NCBI GenBank assembly: GCA_021848765.1
Contig: JAJZTU010000036.1
Coordinates: forward strand, 1-17,609
Source of the DNA: Bacillota bacterium
GTDB taxonomy: Bacteria > Bacillota > GCA-003054495 > Carboxydocellales > JAJZTU01
Direction: 5' to 3'
DNA: 17,609 nucleotides
This document shows positions 1 through 7,368 of the stretch, in pieces (position 1 is the first letter of the stretch; each line of letters opens with the position of its first letter). The position numbers were made by a program, and so were the translations under genes. A model generated the notes under the pieces. That model saw nothing but the letters and a program-made list of their open reading frames with translations, had not been told where the DNA came from and did no database searches.

Positions 1-240
1 TGTTTTGCACTGGTCCTGGAAGCCCGGGATTTTGCCGGTTTCCTGCCAGACAACCCTGCGTTCATGGTTCGCCACATTCCACATTTTAGTGGCGGCATAC
101 CCGGCAAGTCCTAACAGCAAAGCAGCTTGGTCGCTAAGCTTGACAATCTTGGCCTTAGCTGTGAGCAATTGATACGGTTCTTCTCTGATAAGTTGGCCCG
201 ACTCATCATATTTTTTCTTCTTGCGTTTCAGTTTTTTCAC
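1..240 (-). CDS. tnpB: TnpB-family RNA-guided nuclease / IS605 OrfB (5' part)
   Basis: Eighty codons are present and the gene continues past the left edge. The product begins with a Lys/Arg-rich stretch (KKLKRKKKKYDES) and then shows REEPYQLLTAKAKIVKLS and LLGLAGYAATKMWNVAN, wording typical of the N-terminal part of TnpB proteins of Firmicutes. The start chosen is GTG at 240. A purine run (AAGGGG) touches it, so the ribosome site is poorly spaced, and the frame stays open upstream through the element's left end. The RuvC catalytic residues would lie in the missing part, so activity cannot be judged. TnpB is an RNA-guided endonuclease that helps IS200/IS605 elements persist. Confidence 0.85.
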   Translation of the reverse strand, partial: MKKLKRKKKKYDESGQLIREEPYQLLTAKAKIVKLSDQAALLLGLAGYAATKMWNVANHERRVVWQETGKIPGFQDQCKT

Positions 241-313
241 CCCCTTGTCTTTTGTTCGGCAATGTATCGTTGAATAGTTTCCCAAAAAGAAACGAAACGG
301 GAGTCGCCTTCAT

Positions 314-333
314 CCCACGATTGAAACCGTGGG
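314..333. repeat. Subterminal hairpin of the IS element
   Basis: A six-base-pair stem CCCACG/CGTGGG encloses an eight-base loop (ATTGAAAC). It lies about 20 bases inside the proposed left end. IS200/IS605 elements carry imperfect subterminal palindromes recognised by the TnpA transposase as single-stranded hairpins. Position and shape fit that role, but which strand folds and how it is recognised are inferred. Confidence 0.6.
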
Positions 334-351
334 CTTTTGGCTACGTTCCCT

Positions 352-478
352 GTAAATAGTCAACTTTTTGGGTATCCTCTATTTTAATGATCTGAGCTCC
401 CATGTCTCCCAGGATTAATGATGCGTAATGCCCCGGTAAAACCCGGGATAAGTCTAAAACCTTGATAGCTTCAAGCAC
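352..478 (-). pseudogene. CaiB/BaiF family CoA-transferase, truncated by the IS element
   Basis: Reading leftward from GTG at 478, the product starts VLEAIKVLDLSRVLPGHYAS and continues LILGDMGAQIIKIEDTQKV-DYL. This matches the N-terminus of family III CoA-transferases (formyl-CoA transferase / CaiB type), which move CoA between acyl groups. The family is usually near 400 residues; here about 41 codons remain before the IS left end, and a stop (TAG, complement of 341-343) follows inside the element. A purine-rich stretch (AAGGGAAG) lies about 10 bases upstream of the GTG as a possible ribosome site. The gene is 94 bases downstream of the WYL-domain gene on the same strand and could have been its operon partner. 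The 3' part should resume beyond the left edge. Confidence 0.8.
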
Positions 479-572
479 TCTCCAACTTCCCTTCCCCTTT
501 GCTCCGGTTTCCTCATCCCTATCTACCTAATCTACCTACGAAATTTTTGCTTCCTAGTCTTGATTCCCGCTC

Positions 573-2693
573 CTAATCCTCAAACACTTCAATATCCTCA
601 ATATTGCTTACCTTAAACACCCGGTCTTCTTCCCGCCAGGTACAATAGGCGTGGCAGAAATAGTTGGCGCCCCGCTGCTCCAGGTCGAAGGGCTGGATTA
701 CCCGCTGCTTGCTCTTTCCCCTTCCTTCGGTAAAATATTTGATGCGCAGGGACCACTGGTTGTAAATGGCCTCCTCGATAAGTTCAACCATATCCCTGAC
801 ACTCCGGCTATCACTGTTCACTTTCCGGGAGAACAGGTCCGGCTCCTGAAAGTACTTGATCTGAGCGGGCGCTTCCACAGTTTTGCCCTTTAAGGGAAGC
901 TGAGCAACGGTCGTATTCCTGGCGGGCAATTTTGGCGGGGATAGCACAGGAAAAGTTTTGTACGGGCTGGCCGTCTCCTTGCGCCGTTTTGCTACCTCCA
1001 GGAAGTAATCCGGCTCGCCCTGTTCTCCGCCCTGGCCCGTAAGCATGTTTAGCTTGGTGGCCTTGGTTCCTGCGGTAGACCTTCCGGGTTCCCCTTCAGT
1101 ACTCCCTTTGATTTTCCCCTGGGCGGTCCCTTCATAGGTAATAATTCCCCGTCTGGGCAGGTAACCCTCCTTCGTCAGGAGGCCCAAAATCTCCTGAAAG
1201 TCCGCCCTGGGCACCACCAAGTGAGTGGGACTTACTTCACCAAGAATATAAGCCTTGAGTTTGCGGGAACTCTTGATTTCCCCGGCCAACTGCACGTCAG
1301 CACAACGCAGCAGCATGACATCCATAAACTCCAGGCGCCCATACTGCCTGCCCCATTCTTCCAGGGAATAACGCACATTTTGCGGCAGGGGATTAGCTGA
1401 GTACTGTTCTAAAAACAGTAAAGCCTCCTGCCAGGAAAGGCCCTGCTCTAAAGCCCGGTGGAGCGATTCCTTGGACAGCTTGTAGGTTAGAATCTGGTCA
1501 ACCTTTACTAAATCAGCCATTAGTTCCAGTTCCCAGCGGAGTTGATAATCCAGAAACTTGGGTATCAGCAGCTCATAATTTGGCTGTACATAGAATCTCT
1601 GCTCCGGTTCAGGGAGACCTAAATTATTATTGTTGGCCTGTGCCCCTCTAAGTCCCAGTCCCAGGTCAGTCCAGCACACAACCACCTGCCTGCTCTCCGG
1701 CTCTCTTCCCGCCTCCCAAATACCCAGGCGAATCAGGTGATTTAATAACCAACTGCCAAAATTACGGGCCAGGCTGCCCTGCCAGGGCTGCGGGAGTTCC
1801 TGAATAAGGGGAATCAGGGAGTCAACCCGGGCCCAGGCACCCGCCGGAGCGGCACCGGCCAGAAAGTATCCCCTTCGTACCAGCTTGTCCCTTTCCAGGT
1901 ACCATTCCAGCCAAAAGTCAAATACGTCACGGACTTTGCCGGCCAGGTCCAGCTTAACCCAGGCTCTTCCCAGGTCTGTCACCCTGACCCTGTCCTCATC
2001 ATCAATAACCAGCAGCTTGCGCATTGAGCAGTAGTTGTAGATTAGCTCAAAGCGTTCCGGGTAGTCACCCAAAGAGGGCGCTGCCGGATTTTCCACCTCC
2101 CGGACTGCAAACCTGCTGAGCAGCTTCTCCACTGTCCGCTTAAAGATAACTCTTTTTTGGGTTACCCTCACTTCCTGAAATTCAATATAGGCCAGAAAGG
2201 TAAGGATGTCCTGATAGATGGCCAGGTGGTCATGGCGTAAATCCACCGGCTGAGTACCGGGACTCAGCAGTTCCAGCTTGTCCCTGTACCCTTCAGATAA
2301 TAGGGCAGCCAGGATGTTTCTTAAGTCTGCAGGAACAAAATAAATATCCCGGTAACCATACCTTCCCGCATAAACCAGGCCCTTGGCAATGAGTCCGTTC
2401 ACCACTTGTTTTGCCGGGACTTTTTTGTCTTTGCGGCGCTGGTTTAAGAACTGGTGGGCCAATTCCTGACCCACCCCATTATCATCGCCTTGGAAGACCA
2501 GAATATCCAGGGCTGCGGTTTCTTCAGGGGTTAACCTGCTCAGCATTTCCCGGAGGAAATCCCCGTCGGTGAGCTTCTCCAGCAAATGCTTGCTTACTTT
2601 ATCCGACGCACATTTTAAGGTGATTCCAAGGCTTTCCGCCATATAGTAGTAAAAGGCATTGGGCATTTTGGTCAGGCAATCAGCCAGGTTCAT
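573..2693 (-). CDS. Helicase-associated protein with XPB-N-terminal-like region and WYL-like C-terminus
   Basis: The product has 706 residues. The ATG at 2693 is chosen because AAGGAGG lies about 8 bases upstream; an in-frame GTG at 2711 has no such site. The N-terminal and central part resemble the helicase-associated / XPB-Ssl2 N-terminal-like family (Helicase_C_3 type) found next to bacterial XPB helicases, as with Rv0862c beside Rv0861c in Mycobacterium. No Walker motifs are seen. Residues about 635-706 read as a WYL-like domain (SLRIKYFTEGRGKSKQR, VIQPFDLEQRGANYFCHAYC); WYL domains are Sm-like ligand or nucleic-acid sensors. Residues about 530-630 look low-complexity, like a linker. The gene starts 14 bases after the helicase stop, so the two are very probably co-transcribed and may form a complex in DNA repair. 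The precise role is unknown. Confidence 0.75.
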   Translation of the reverse strand: MNLADCLTKMPNAFYYYMAESLGITLKCASDKVSKHLLEKLTDGDFLREMLSRLTPEETAALDILVFQGDDNGVGQELAHQFLNQRRKDKKVPAKQVVNGLIAKGLVYAGRYGYRDIYFVPADLRNILAALLSEGYRDKLELLSPGTQPVDLRHDHLAIYQDILTFLAYIEFQEVRVTQKRVIFKRTVEKLLSRFAVREVENPAAPSLGDYPERFELIYNYCSMRKLLVIDDEDRVRVTDLGRAWVKLDLAGKVRDVFDFWLEWYLERDKLVRRGYFLAGAAPAGAWARVDSLIPLIQELPQPWQGSLARNFGSWLLNHLIRLGIWEAGREPESRQVVVCWTDLGLGLRGAQANNNNLGLPEPEQRFYVQPNYELLIPKFLDYQLRWELELMADLVKVDQILTYKLSKESLHRALEQGLSWQEALLFLEQYSANPLPQNVRYSLEEWGRQYGRLEFMDVMLLRCADVQLAGEIKSSRKLKAYILGEVSPTHLVVPRADFQEILGLLTKEGYLPRRGIITYEGTAQGKIKGSTEGEPGRSTAGTKATKLNMLTGQGGEQGEPDYFLEVAKRRKETASPYKTFPVLSPPKLPARNTTVAQLPLKGKTVEAPAQIKYFQEPDLFSRKVNSDSRSVRDMVELIEEAIYNQWSLRIKYFTEGRGKSKQRVIQPFDLEQRGANYFCHAYCTWREEDRVFKVSNIEDIEVFED

Positions 2694-2707
2694 GCTGCTT
2701 CCCTCCT

Positions 2708-4384
2708 TCACAGTTCATGGGCATCGATAATCCGGTATCTATAACCCTGTTCGGTCAGAAACAGTTGGCGATTCATGGCGAATTCCTGGTCACGGCTGTC
2801 TTTGGTTACTAGGGAATAAAAGTGGGCAGTGTTATCACCGGACTTTGGCCTGAGAATTCTGCCCAGGCGCTGGGCTTCCTCCTGGCGGGAACCGAAGGTG
2901 CCGGAAACCTGGATGGCTACACTGGCATCAGGCAGGTCGATAGCAAAATTGGCTACCTTAGAAACCACCAGGACTTTGATTTCACCGGTCTTGAAGCCAT
3001 CATAAAGCCGTTCCCGCTCCTGGGTGTTTACCTTGCCGGTAATCAGGGGAGCTTTTAGCTCTTCAGCTATCTGAACCAACTGGTCAATGTACTGGCCGAT
3101 AATCAGTACCTGGTCGTCCCGGTGGCGTTTCAGCAATTCCCTCACCACTACAAGTTTGGCAGGGTTTTCCGAAGCTACCCTGAATTTAGCCCTGGTTTCC
3201 GCCATAGCATATTCCATCCGGAATTCCTCAGCAAGGGGTACCCGGACCTCCAGGCATTCCGCCGTGGCTATCCAGCCCTGTTTCTCCAGGACCTTCCACG
3301 GCACATCACATTTCTTGGGCCCGATTAAGCTGAATACTTCTCCTTCCTGCTGGTCCTCCCTGACCAGGGTTGCGGTTAACCCCAGGCGCCGCTTGGCCTG
3401 GAGGCCGGAGGTAGCCCGGAAAACCGGAGCAGGCAGCAGGTGGACCTCATCGTAAATAATCAGTCCCCAGTTTTTGCTGTCAAAGATTTGAAAGTGGGTA
3501 AATTCATCCTCTTTACTCTGGCGGTGAGTCAAAATTTGATAGGTTGATACAGTAACCGGCCGGATTTGCTTGACCTCCCCGCTATACTCCCCGACTAACT
3601 CCGGGTCCAGGCCGGTCTTGTCCAGAATCTCGTTTATCCACTGGCGGACCGCAGTAATATTGGTAGTAAGAATCAGGGTTTCACAGCAAAGTTTGGTCAT
3701 AACTCCCAGGCCAATGACGGTTTTGCCTGCTCCACAGGGGAGCACCAGAACACCTGAACCTCCTTGCAGCGAACCTCCTGCGTGGAACGCATCCACCGCA
3801 CCCTGTTGGTAAGCGCGCAGTCCAAAGGGCAACCCGCTTTTGGTTTGGCTGCCTAAATTGATAGCTAAAGGAGTACCGTCTACATAACCGGCCAAATCCT
3901 CAACAGGAAAGCCGATCTTAACCAGGGTTTGTTTGATTTTTCCCCGCAGCCCGGGCTTTAGCTCCAGGGTGTGGGCATCCACCTGTCCGGCCAGGAGCTT
4001 ATTCACCTCTTTGTGCCGCCAGAGTTCCAGAATCACCATGGCATCCCGGGAGGTGAGCAAAAGCCCCTCTCCCTCTTTAACCAGTTTCACCAAGCCGTAT
4101 CTGGCTACATAGTCAAGGATATCCCGGCGGACATTGTCCGGAATATCGAATTTGCTGTACCTTTCCAATCCGTCCAGCATGGCCTCAGCATTCAGGCCGC
4201 TGGCTGCCGCATTCCACAGGGAAAGGGGGGAAATCCGGTAAGTATGGATGTGCTCCGGACTCTTTTCCAACTCCGCGAAGGGGCTCAGGATGGCCCTGGC
4301 CTCTTCAAACAAGGGGTTATGTACTTCCAGGAGGATGGTTTTATCCCCCTGGACGATCAGCGGGTTTGCCGGGTTGTAAATCAC
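2708..4384 (-). CDS. XPB/ERCC3-type DNA helicase (SF2)
   Basis: This is a 558-residue, ATP-dependent 3'-5' DNA helicase/translocase of the bacterial XPB family, likely acting in repair. Seen in order: N-terminal XPB domain beginning IYNPANPLIVQ; motif I LPCGAGKT (about 215-222); DEVH box (about 312-315); motif III LGLTATL; the RED motif typical of XPB (VRED, about 342-344); and motif VI EEAQRLGRILRPK near the C-terminus. The start is GTG at 4384, with GGAGAGGAG 7 bases upstream and the product then matching the family's usual N-terminus. A longer open frame from ATG at 4525 lacks a ribosome site, and its extra 47 residues do not look family-like. All motifs needed for activity are present. 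The WYL-domain gene follows closely. Confidence 0.9.
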   Translation of the reverse strand: MIYNPANPLIVQGDKTILLEVHNPLFEEARAILSPFAELEKSPEHIHTYRISPLSLWNAAASGLNAEAMLDGLERYSKFDIPDNVRRDILDYVARYGLVKLVKEGEGLLLTSRDAMVILELWRHKEVNKLLAGQVDAHTLELKPGLRGKIKQTLVKIGFPVEDLAGYVDGTPLAINLGSQTKSGLPFGLRAYQQGAVDAFHAGGSLQGGSGVLVLPCGAGKTVIGLGVMTKLCCETLILTTNITAVRQWINEILDKTGLDPELVGEYSGEVKQIRPVTVSTYQILTHRQSKEDEFTHFQIFDSKNWGLIIYDEVHLLPAPVFRATSGLQAKRRLGLTATLVREDQQEGEVFSLIGPKKCDVPWKVLEKQGWIATAECLEVRVPLAEEFRMEYAMAETRAKFRVASENPAKLVVVRELLKRHRDDQVLIIGQYIDQLVQIAEELKAPLITGKVNTQERERLYDGFKTGEIKVLVVSKVANFAIDLPDASVAIQVSGTFGSRQEEAQRLGRILRPKSGDNTAHFYSLVTKDSRDQEFAMNRQLFLTEQGYRYRIIDAHEL

Positions 4385-4716
4385 AGGAAAACTCCTCTCC
4401 GGGCTCTGTATGCTGGATAAATTAATTATTCCCTGGTATGGCCGGTAATATCGGCAGAATAAGTTTAGGATTCGACACCTGACAGGGAATACCTCCTTAC
4501 CGTCAAGCCTTGCCGGGAAAATCATTAAGGCTGTTTGGTCTATTCAGGCTGGGTTTTAGTCAAAAATTATCAGGGTCAGGAAATTTTTTACGGTAGAATA
4601 TGTTTTTACAAAAATATATGGTACAATAAAAGAGTAGTGTTTTTCACTGCATCTAAGCGCAGAGAAAAGATATTCCCACGTAGAAGTAACATGCAGGATA
4701 TCAAGGAGGCAGAGCC
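4385..4716. other. Divergent intergenic region between helicase and HD-GYP gene
   Basis: These 332 bases separate the leftward helicase from the rightward HD-GYP gene and should hold promoters for both. Bases 4385-4525 are open in the helicase frame but are better read as untranslated leader. The AT-rich part (about 4580-4640) holds the extended -10 candidate for the HD-GYP gene. AAGGAGG at 4704-4710 is the HD-GYP ribosome site. No convincing -35/-10 pair for the helicase was found. Confidence 0.6.
4619..4627 (+). promoter_or_regulatory. Candidate extended -10 promoter element for the HD-GYP gene
   Basis: TGGTACAAT fits the extended -10 pattern TG-N-TATAAT with one mismatch in the hexamer. 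It lies about 90 bases upstream of the ATG in an AT-rich stretch. No good -35 sits at 16-18 bases spacing; TTTACA at 4605-4610 is only 11 bases away. Extended -10 promoters can do without a strong -35. Confidence 0.4.
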
Positions 4717-5853
4717 ATGACCCAGAGCGAAGCTCATTCCGCACCCACCGTTATCCGCCCTGCCGTAGACCGTCTGAACCAGGATATCTCCCAGTTTGTC
4801 ATTGATACCATCGAGGAAATCATTAACACTCCCCTGGAAGACATGCTGAGTGTAACCGCCGGAAGGATCAGCGAATTCTTCGACACTCCCTATGCCTGTA
4901 TCCACTTTACTAAATCCCTGGCGCTCCCAAAAAGCCTTGCTGTGAACGGTTTGAATCACTGTCCTTTGGCTACCCTGGCTGCCGATCCCCAGAAGGAAGC
5001 TTTTATGGCTATGGAGGAGGAACTCAACGAATTTATTAAAGAGCAAGGTCAACCCCTCGTTCACGAGCCCTCACTTTTCACTCACCCCCGTTGGCCTGAG
5101 TTTCTGGAATACTTTAACTTCCGGAGCGGGCTGAGCCTTCCCCTGCGCTACCAGAATGAGATCTTTGGAGTTATTGACATCTTCCACACCAAAGACCTGA
5201 ACCTGCGCGAACTTAATCCCCGGGCCCTTAATGCCCTGGGCTCCTGCCTCTTTGGTGCAGTGAAGAAGGAAGTCCTCATCAAATCCCTGCAGGAGCGGGA
5301 TGACATCATCGAGGCCTTTGCCCGCACTATTGAAGCAGCGGATAAATACACCGGCGGTCACGTTGACCGCGTCAGCCGGTATGCCCAACTTATCGGTACC
5401 CAGCTGGGATTGAGCCAGGAGGAGTTAAAAACCCTGAAGCGCGCTGCTCTGCTTCACGATGTGGGCAAAATCGGGGTCCCCGAGTCCATTTTAAATAAAC
5501 AAGGTCCCTTCAACCCGGAGGAACGCCGGATCATGGAAACCCATCCCTTGATTGCCCAAGGTATTTTTCAGGATATTTCCGACCCTGGCCTGGTCAAAGC
5601 CCTGGATGGAGTTCTCTACCATCACGAACGCATTGACGGTAAAGGTTATCCCTTTGGGTTAAAGGGTGATGCTATCCCCCTGCCGGCCAGAATCATTGCC
5701 GTTGCCGATACCTTTGACGCCCTCACTTCCGACCGCCCTTACCGCTCACGGCTGCCTCTGGAAAAGGCTGTCGCAATCCTGAAGGAATGCCGGGGAACTC
5801 AATTGGACAGGTTATTGGTTGACCTGTTCCTGGAACAGCACGTCAAGAATTAA
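4717..5853 (+). CDS. GAF/HD-GYP domain cyclic-di-GMP phosphodiesterase
   Basis: The product has 378 residues and looks cytoplasmic, with no signal peptide or membrane segment seen. Residues about 25-185 resemble a GAF-type sensor domain (SGLSLPLRYQNEIFGVIDIF). A short helix leads to an HD-GYP domain (about 195-375): HD in ALLHDVGKIGVP (H247, D248, K251), METHP (H276), YHHERIDGKGYP (H302, H303, GYP 310-312) and AVADTFDALTSDRPYR (D331). HD-GYP enzymes hydrolyse cyclic-di-GMP; the metal ligands look intact, so activity is likely. The GAF ligand is unknown. AAGGAGG at 4704-4710 supports the ATG. It is the only plus-strand gene here, standing alone between the helicase pair and the ccm operon. Confidence 0.93.
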   Translation: MTQSEAHSAPTVIRPAVDRLNQDISQFVIDTIEEIINTPLEDMLSVTAGRISEFFDTPYACIHFTKSLALPKSLAVNGLNHCPLATLAADPQKEAFMAMEEELNEFIKEQGQPLVHEPSLFTHPRWPEFLEYFNFRSGLSLPLRYQNEIFGVIDIFHTKDLNLRELNPRALNALGSCLFGAVKKEVLIKSLQERDDIIEAFARTIEAADKYTGGHVDRVSRYAQLIGTQLGLSQEELKTLKRAALLHDVGKIGVPESILNKQGPFNPEERRIMETHPLIAQGIFQDISDPGLVKALDGVLYHHERIDGKGYPFGLKGDAIPLPARIIAVADTFDALTSDRPYRSRLPLEKAVAILKECRGTQLDRLLVDLFLEQHVKN

Positions 5854-5857
5854 AACC

Positions 5858-5882
5858 GGCCGGCAGAGTTTTTCTGCCGGCC
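5858..5882. terminator. Bidirectional hairpin terminator between HD-GYP and ccm operon
   Basis: A perfect 10-base-pair GC-rich stem (GGCCGGCAGA/TCTGCCGGCC) encloses loop GTTTT, directly after the HD-GYP stop. On the minus strand it is followed by a short T run (GGTTTTAATT), suiting the end of the leftward ccm operon; on the plus strand the T tract is weak. The convergent genes on either side fit a shared terminator. Confidence 0.75.
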
Positions 5883-5894
5883 ATTACTATAATA

Positions 5895-6026
5895 CTATTT
5901 AAAACTTACTAAACTTTTTATATGGATAATATCTTTTTCAAGGTCCCTTTGTCTCTTCCCAATTAGCAATGTATAACCGAAGATAATTGCCCAAATTACA
6001 GTATAGGCAGCGAATAAATAGGTCAC
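5895..6026 (-). CDS. ccmD: CcmD-like small membrane protein
   Basis: This 43-codon gene starts at GTG 6026, overlapping the ccmC stop by four bases (GTGA), a sign of translational coupling. The product VTYLFAAYTVIWAIIFGYTL has one membrane segment, followed by LIGKRQRDLEKDI, a positively charged helix on the cytoplasmic side. This is the CcmD pattern: a tiny protein that helps CcmC and the CcmAB transporter release haem-loaded CcmE. Position directly after ccmC is the usual place. The sequence alone is too short for certainty, but topology, place and coupling agree. Confidence 0.8.
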   Translation of the reverse strand: MTYLFAAYTVIWAIIFGYTLLIGKRQRDLEKDIIHIKSLVSFK

Positions 6027-6688
6027 TGGTATACACCTTCCTTCAATCTGCGCAGTTCTGCCCGCATCTTCTCCACCAACGCTGTGTTAACTAACAGATA
6101 GAAATATAGGAACGTAAAAGCAATCAGGCTAACCGTTAAGGTTGTAACCATTTTCGAGGAGATGGCAAAACCTGAAGCATCAACTACAACCGGGTGAATG
6201 GTACGCCACCAGCGGATGGAGAACCAAACGACAGGTACATCTATAAAGCCGACAATACCAAAGATGGCCGAGAACCTGGCCCTTTTTTCCTCCTCGTGGA
6301 TAGACGACCGGATTAGTAAATAGGCTAAATAAATGAACCATAATACCAAGGTGGTAGTTAGCCGGGGGTCCCAAGTCCACCAGGCGTTCCAAGTTGGTCT
6401 GGCCCAGATAGGTCCGGTTATTAAGACAATGGTAGTGAACATTACGCCGATTTCAGCGGAAGAGGCCCCAATAATATCCCATTTTTCCTTCCGGGTAAAT
6501 AAGTAAGCCAGTCCGGCAATAAAGACCACCAGGAAGGCAAAAAAACCAACCCAGGCCGAAGCTACATGGAAATAAAAGATTTTTTGGACCGGTCCCATAA
6601 TTCTTTCGTTAGGCGCCCACATGAAAACCAGGTAAGTGGCCACCAGGACCATTACAAAGGTAATCCAGCCCAAGGCCCTTTTGCCCAT
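6023..6688 (-). CDS. ccmC: Cytochrome c biogenesis protein CcmC (haem lyase subunit)
   Basis: The product has 221 residues with about six membrane segments. CcmC carries haem at the outer face of the membrane and passes it to CcmE. Seen: the tryptophan-rich WWD region WNAWWTWDPRLTTTLVLW (about 100-118), with one histidine before it in FYFHVASAWVG (about H41) and another after it in WWRTIHPVV (about H165), the expected haem ligands. The length separates it from the longer CcsA of System II. The ATG at 6688 is chosen because GGAGG lies 7 bases upstream; GTG at 6694 is too close to that site. It starts two bases after the ccmB stop and overlaps ccmD. Confidence 0.93.
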   Translation of the reverse strand: MGKRALGWITFVMVLVATYLVFMWAPNERIMGPVQKIFYFHVASAWVGFFAFLVVFIAGLAYLFTRKEKWDIIGASSAEIGVMFTTIVLITGPIWARPTWNAWWTWDPRLTTTLVLWFIYLAYLLIRSSIHEEEKRARFSAIFGIVGFIDVPVVWFSIRWWRTIHPVVVDASGFAISSKMVTTLTVSLIAFTFLYFYLLVNTALVEKMRAELRRLKEGVYQ

Positions 6689-6690
6689 AG

Positions 6691-7368
6691 TCACACCTCC
6701 AGCAAATAATCAAACATTAACCACGGCACCACTGTAAAGATAGCATCAAAACCTACCAGGATTTTAAACCAGTTGGACCATTCAGGCCAACTCCCCCCAC
6801 TCAGGATGCTCCCACTGGCCTGGACGGCAGCGATGAGCAACGGTATAACCAGGGGAAATAAAATAATGGGCAGTAGAATCTCACTGTTTTTGGTATTAAC
6901 GGCGAGCGCCGAGAGGAAGGTTCCGATGGCAATAAAACCCCAGGTACCCAGGATTATCACCAGCAGAAGAAACAGCAGCGAGCCCTTTAACCGGTAGTCA
7001 AACAACACGAATAAGATTGGTAAGGTAATAGCTTCCATAATATAGATGAAAATTAAGTTGCTGAGCATTTTGCCCAGGTAAATAATACCTTTATCCGGAG
7101 TACATAACATCAGACCCATAATGCAGTCATTACTCTTCTCGTTAAGGAAAGAACGGTTCAAGCCCAGTATCCCGGCAAAGCTGAAGGCCACCCAGATAAT
7201 TCCCGGAAAAACCCGCTTAATTGTCTCCGTGTCAGGATCAAAAGCGAAGTTGAACACTACGGTGGTGAGAAAGGAAAATATCAGCATACTGCTCAGCATT
7301 TCTTTTGTCCTGAGTTCAGAGGTCAGATCCTTCCAAACCAAAGTCCCGATTTGGTTGAAATAAGTCAT
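6691..7368 (-). CDS. ccmB: Haem exporter membrane subunit CcmB
   Basis: This 225-residue protein of about six membrane segments is the permease partner of the CcmA ATPase. Family-like wording includes LVWKDLTSELRTKEMLSSM at the N-terminus, FSFAGILGLNRSFLNEK in the middle, and LLPIILFPLVIPLLIAAVQA further on. CcmAB drives release of haem-loaded CcmE from CcmC. The ATG overlaps the stop of the chimeric gene upstream by four bases (ATGA), so it is coupled to it. CcmB looks intact, yet the only CcmA in the window is a C-terminal fragment, so its energy source is in doubt. Confidence 0.92.
   Translation of the reverse strand: MTYFNQIGTLVWKDLTSELRTKEMLSSMLIFSFLTTVVFNFAFDPDTETIKRVFPGIIWVAFSFAGILGLNRSFLNEKSNDCIMGLMLCTPDKGIIYLGKMLSNLIFIYIMEAITLPILFVLFDYRLKGSLLFLLLVIILGTWGFIAIGTFLSALAVNTKNSEILLPIILFPLVIPLLIAAVQASGSILSGGSWPEWSNWFKILVGFDAIFTVVPWLMFDYLLEV

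Larger units (their letters stand above)
1..351 (-). mobile_element. IS200/IS605-type element, left end (partial)
   Basis: This is the start of a tnpB-bearing insertion element; the rest lies beyond the left edge. It consists of a 5' tnpB fragment (1-240), about 110 bases of leader, and a subterminal hairpin (314-333). On the minus strand the proposed first element bases follow the pentamer TTTAC (complement of 352-356). Elements of this family insert 3' of short motifs such as TTAC and make no target duplication. The boundary is supported because a CoA-transferase reading frame is recognisable up to this point and is lost beyond it. No tnpA is visible. The exact boundary is inferred and may be off by a few bases. 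Confidence 0.75.

Noticed and set aside
521..538. Tandem repeat ATCTACCTA x2
   Set aside because: Only two 9-base copies between genes; no array, no further copies and no evident role.
3087..3455. Open frame of 122 codons on the plus strand
   Set aside because: It lies wholly opposite the helicase gene, has no ribosome site and no family-like wording; a shadow of the GC-rich coding strand. Other antisense frames over the helicase, ccmF and HD-GYP genes are rejected for the same reason.
6023..6688. CcsA (System II) instead of CcmC
   Set aside because: The 221-residue length, six helices and linkage to ccmB, ccmD, ccmF and ccmH fit System I CcmC.
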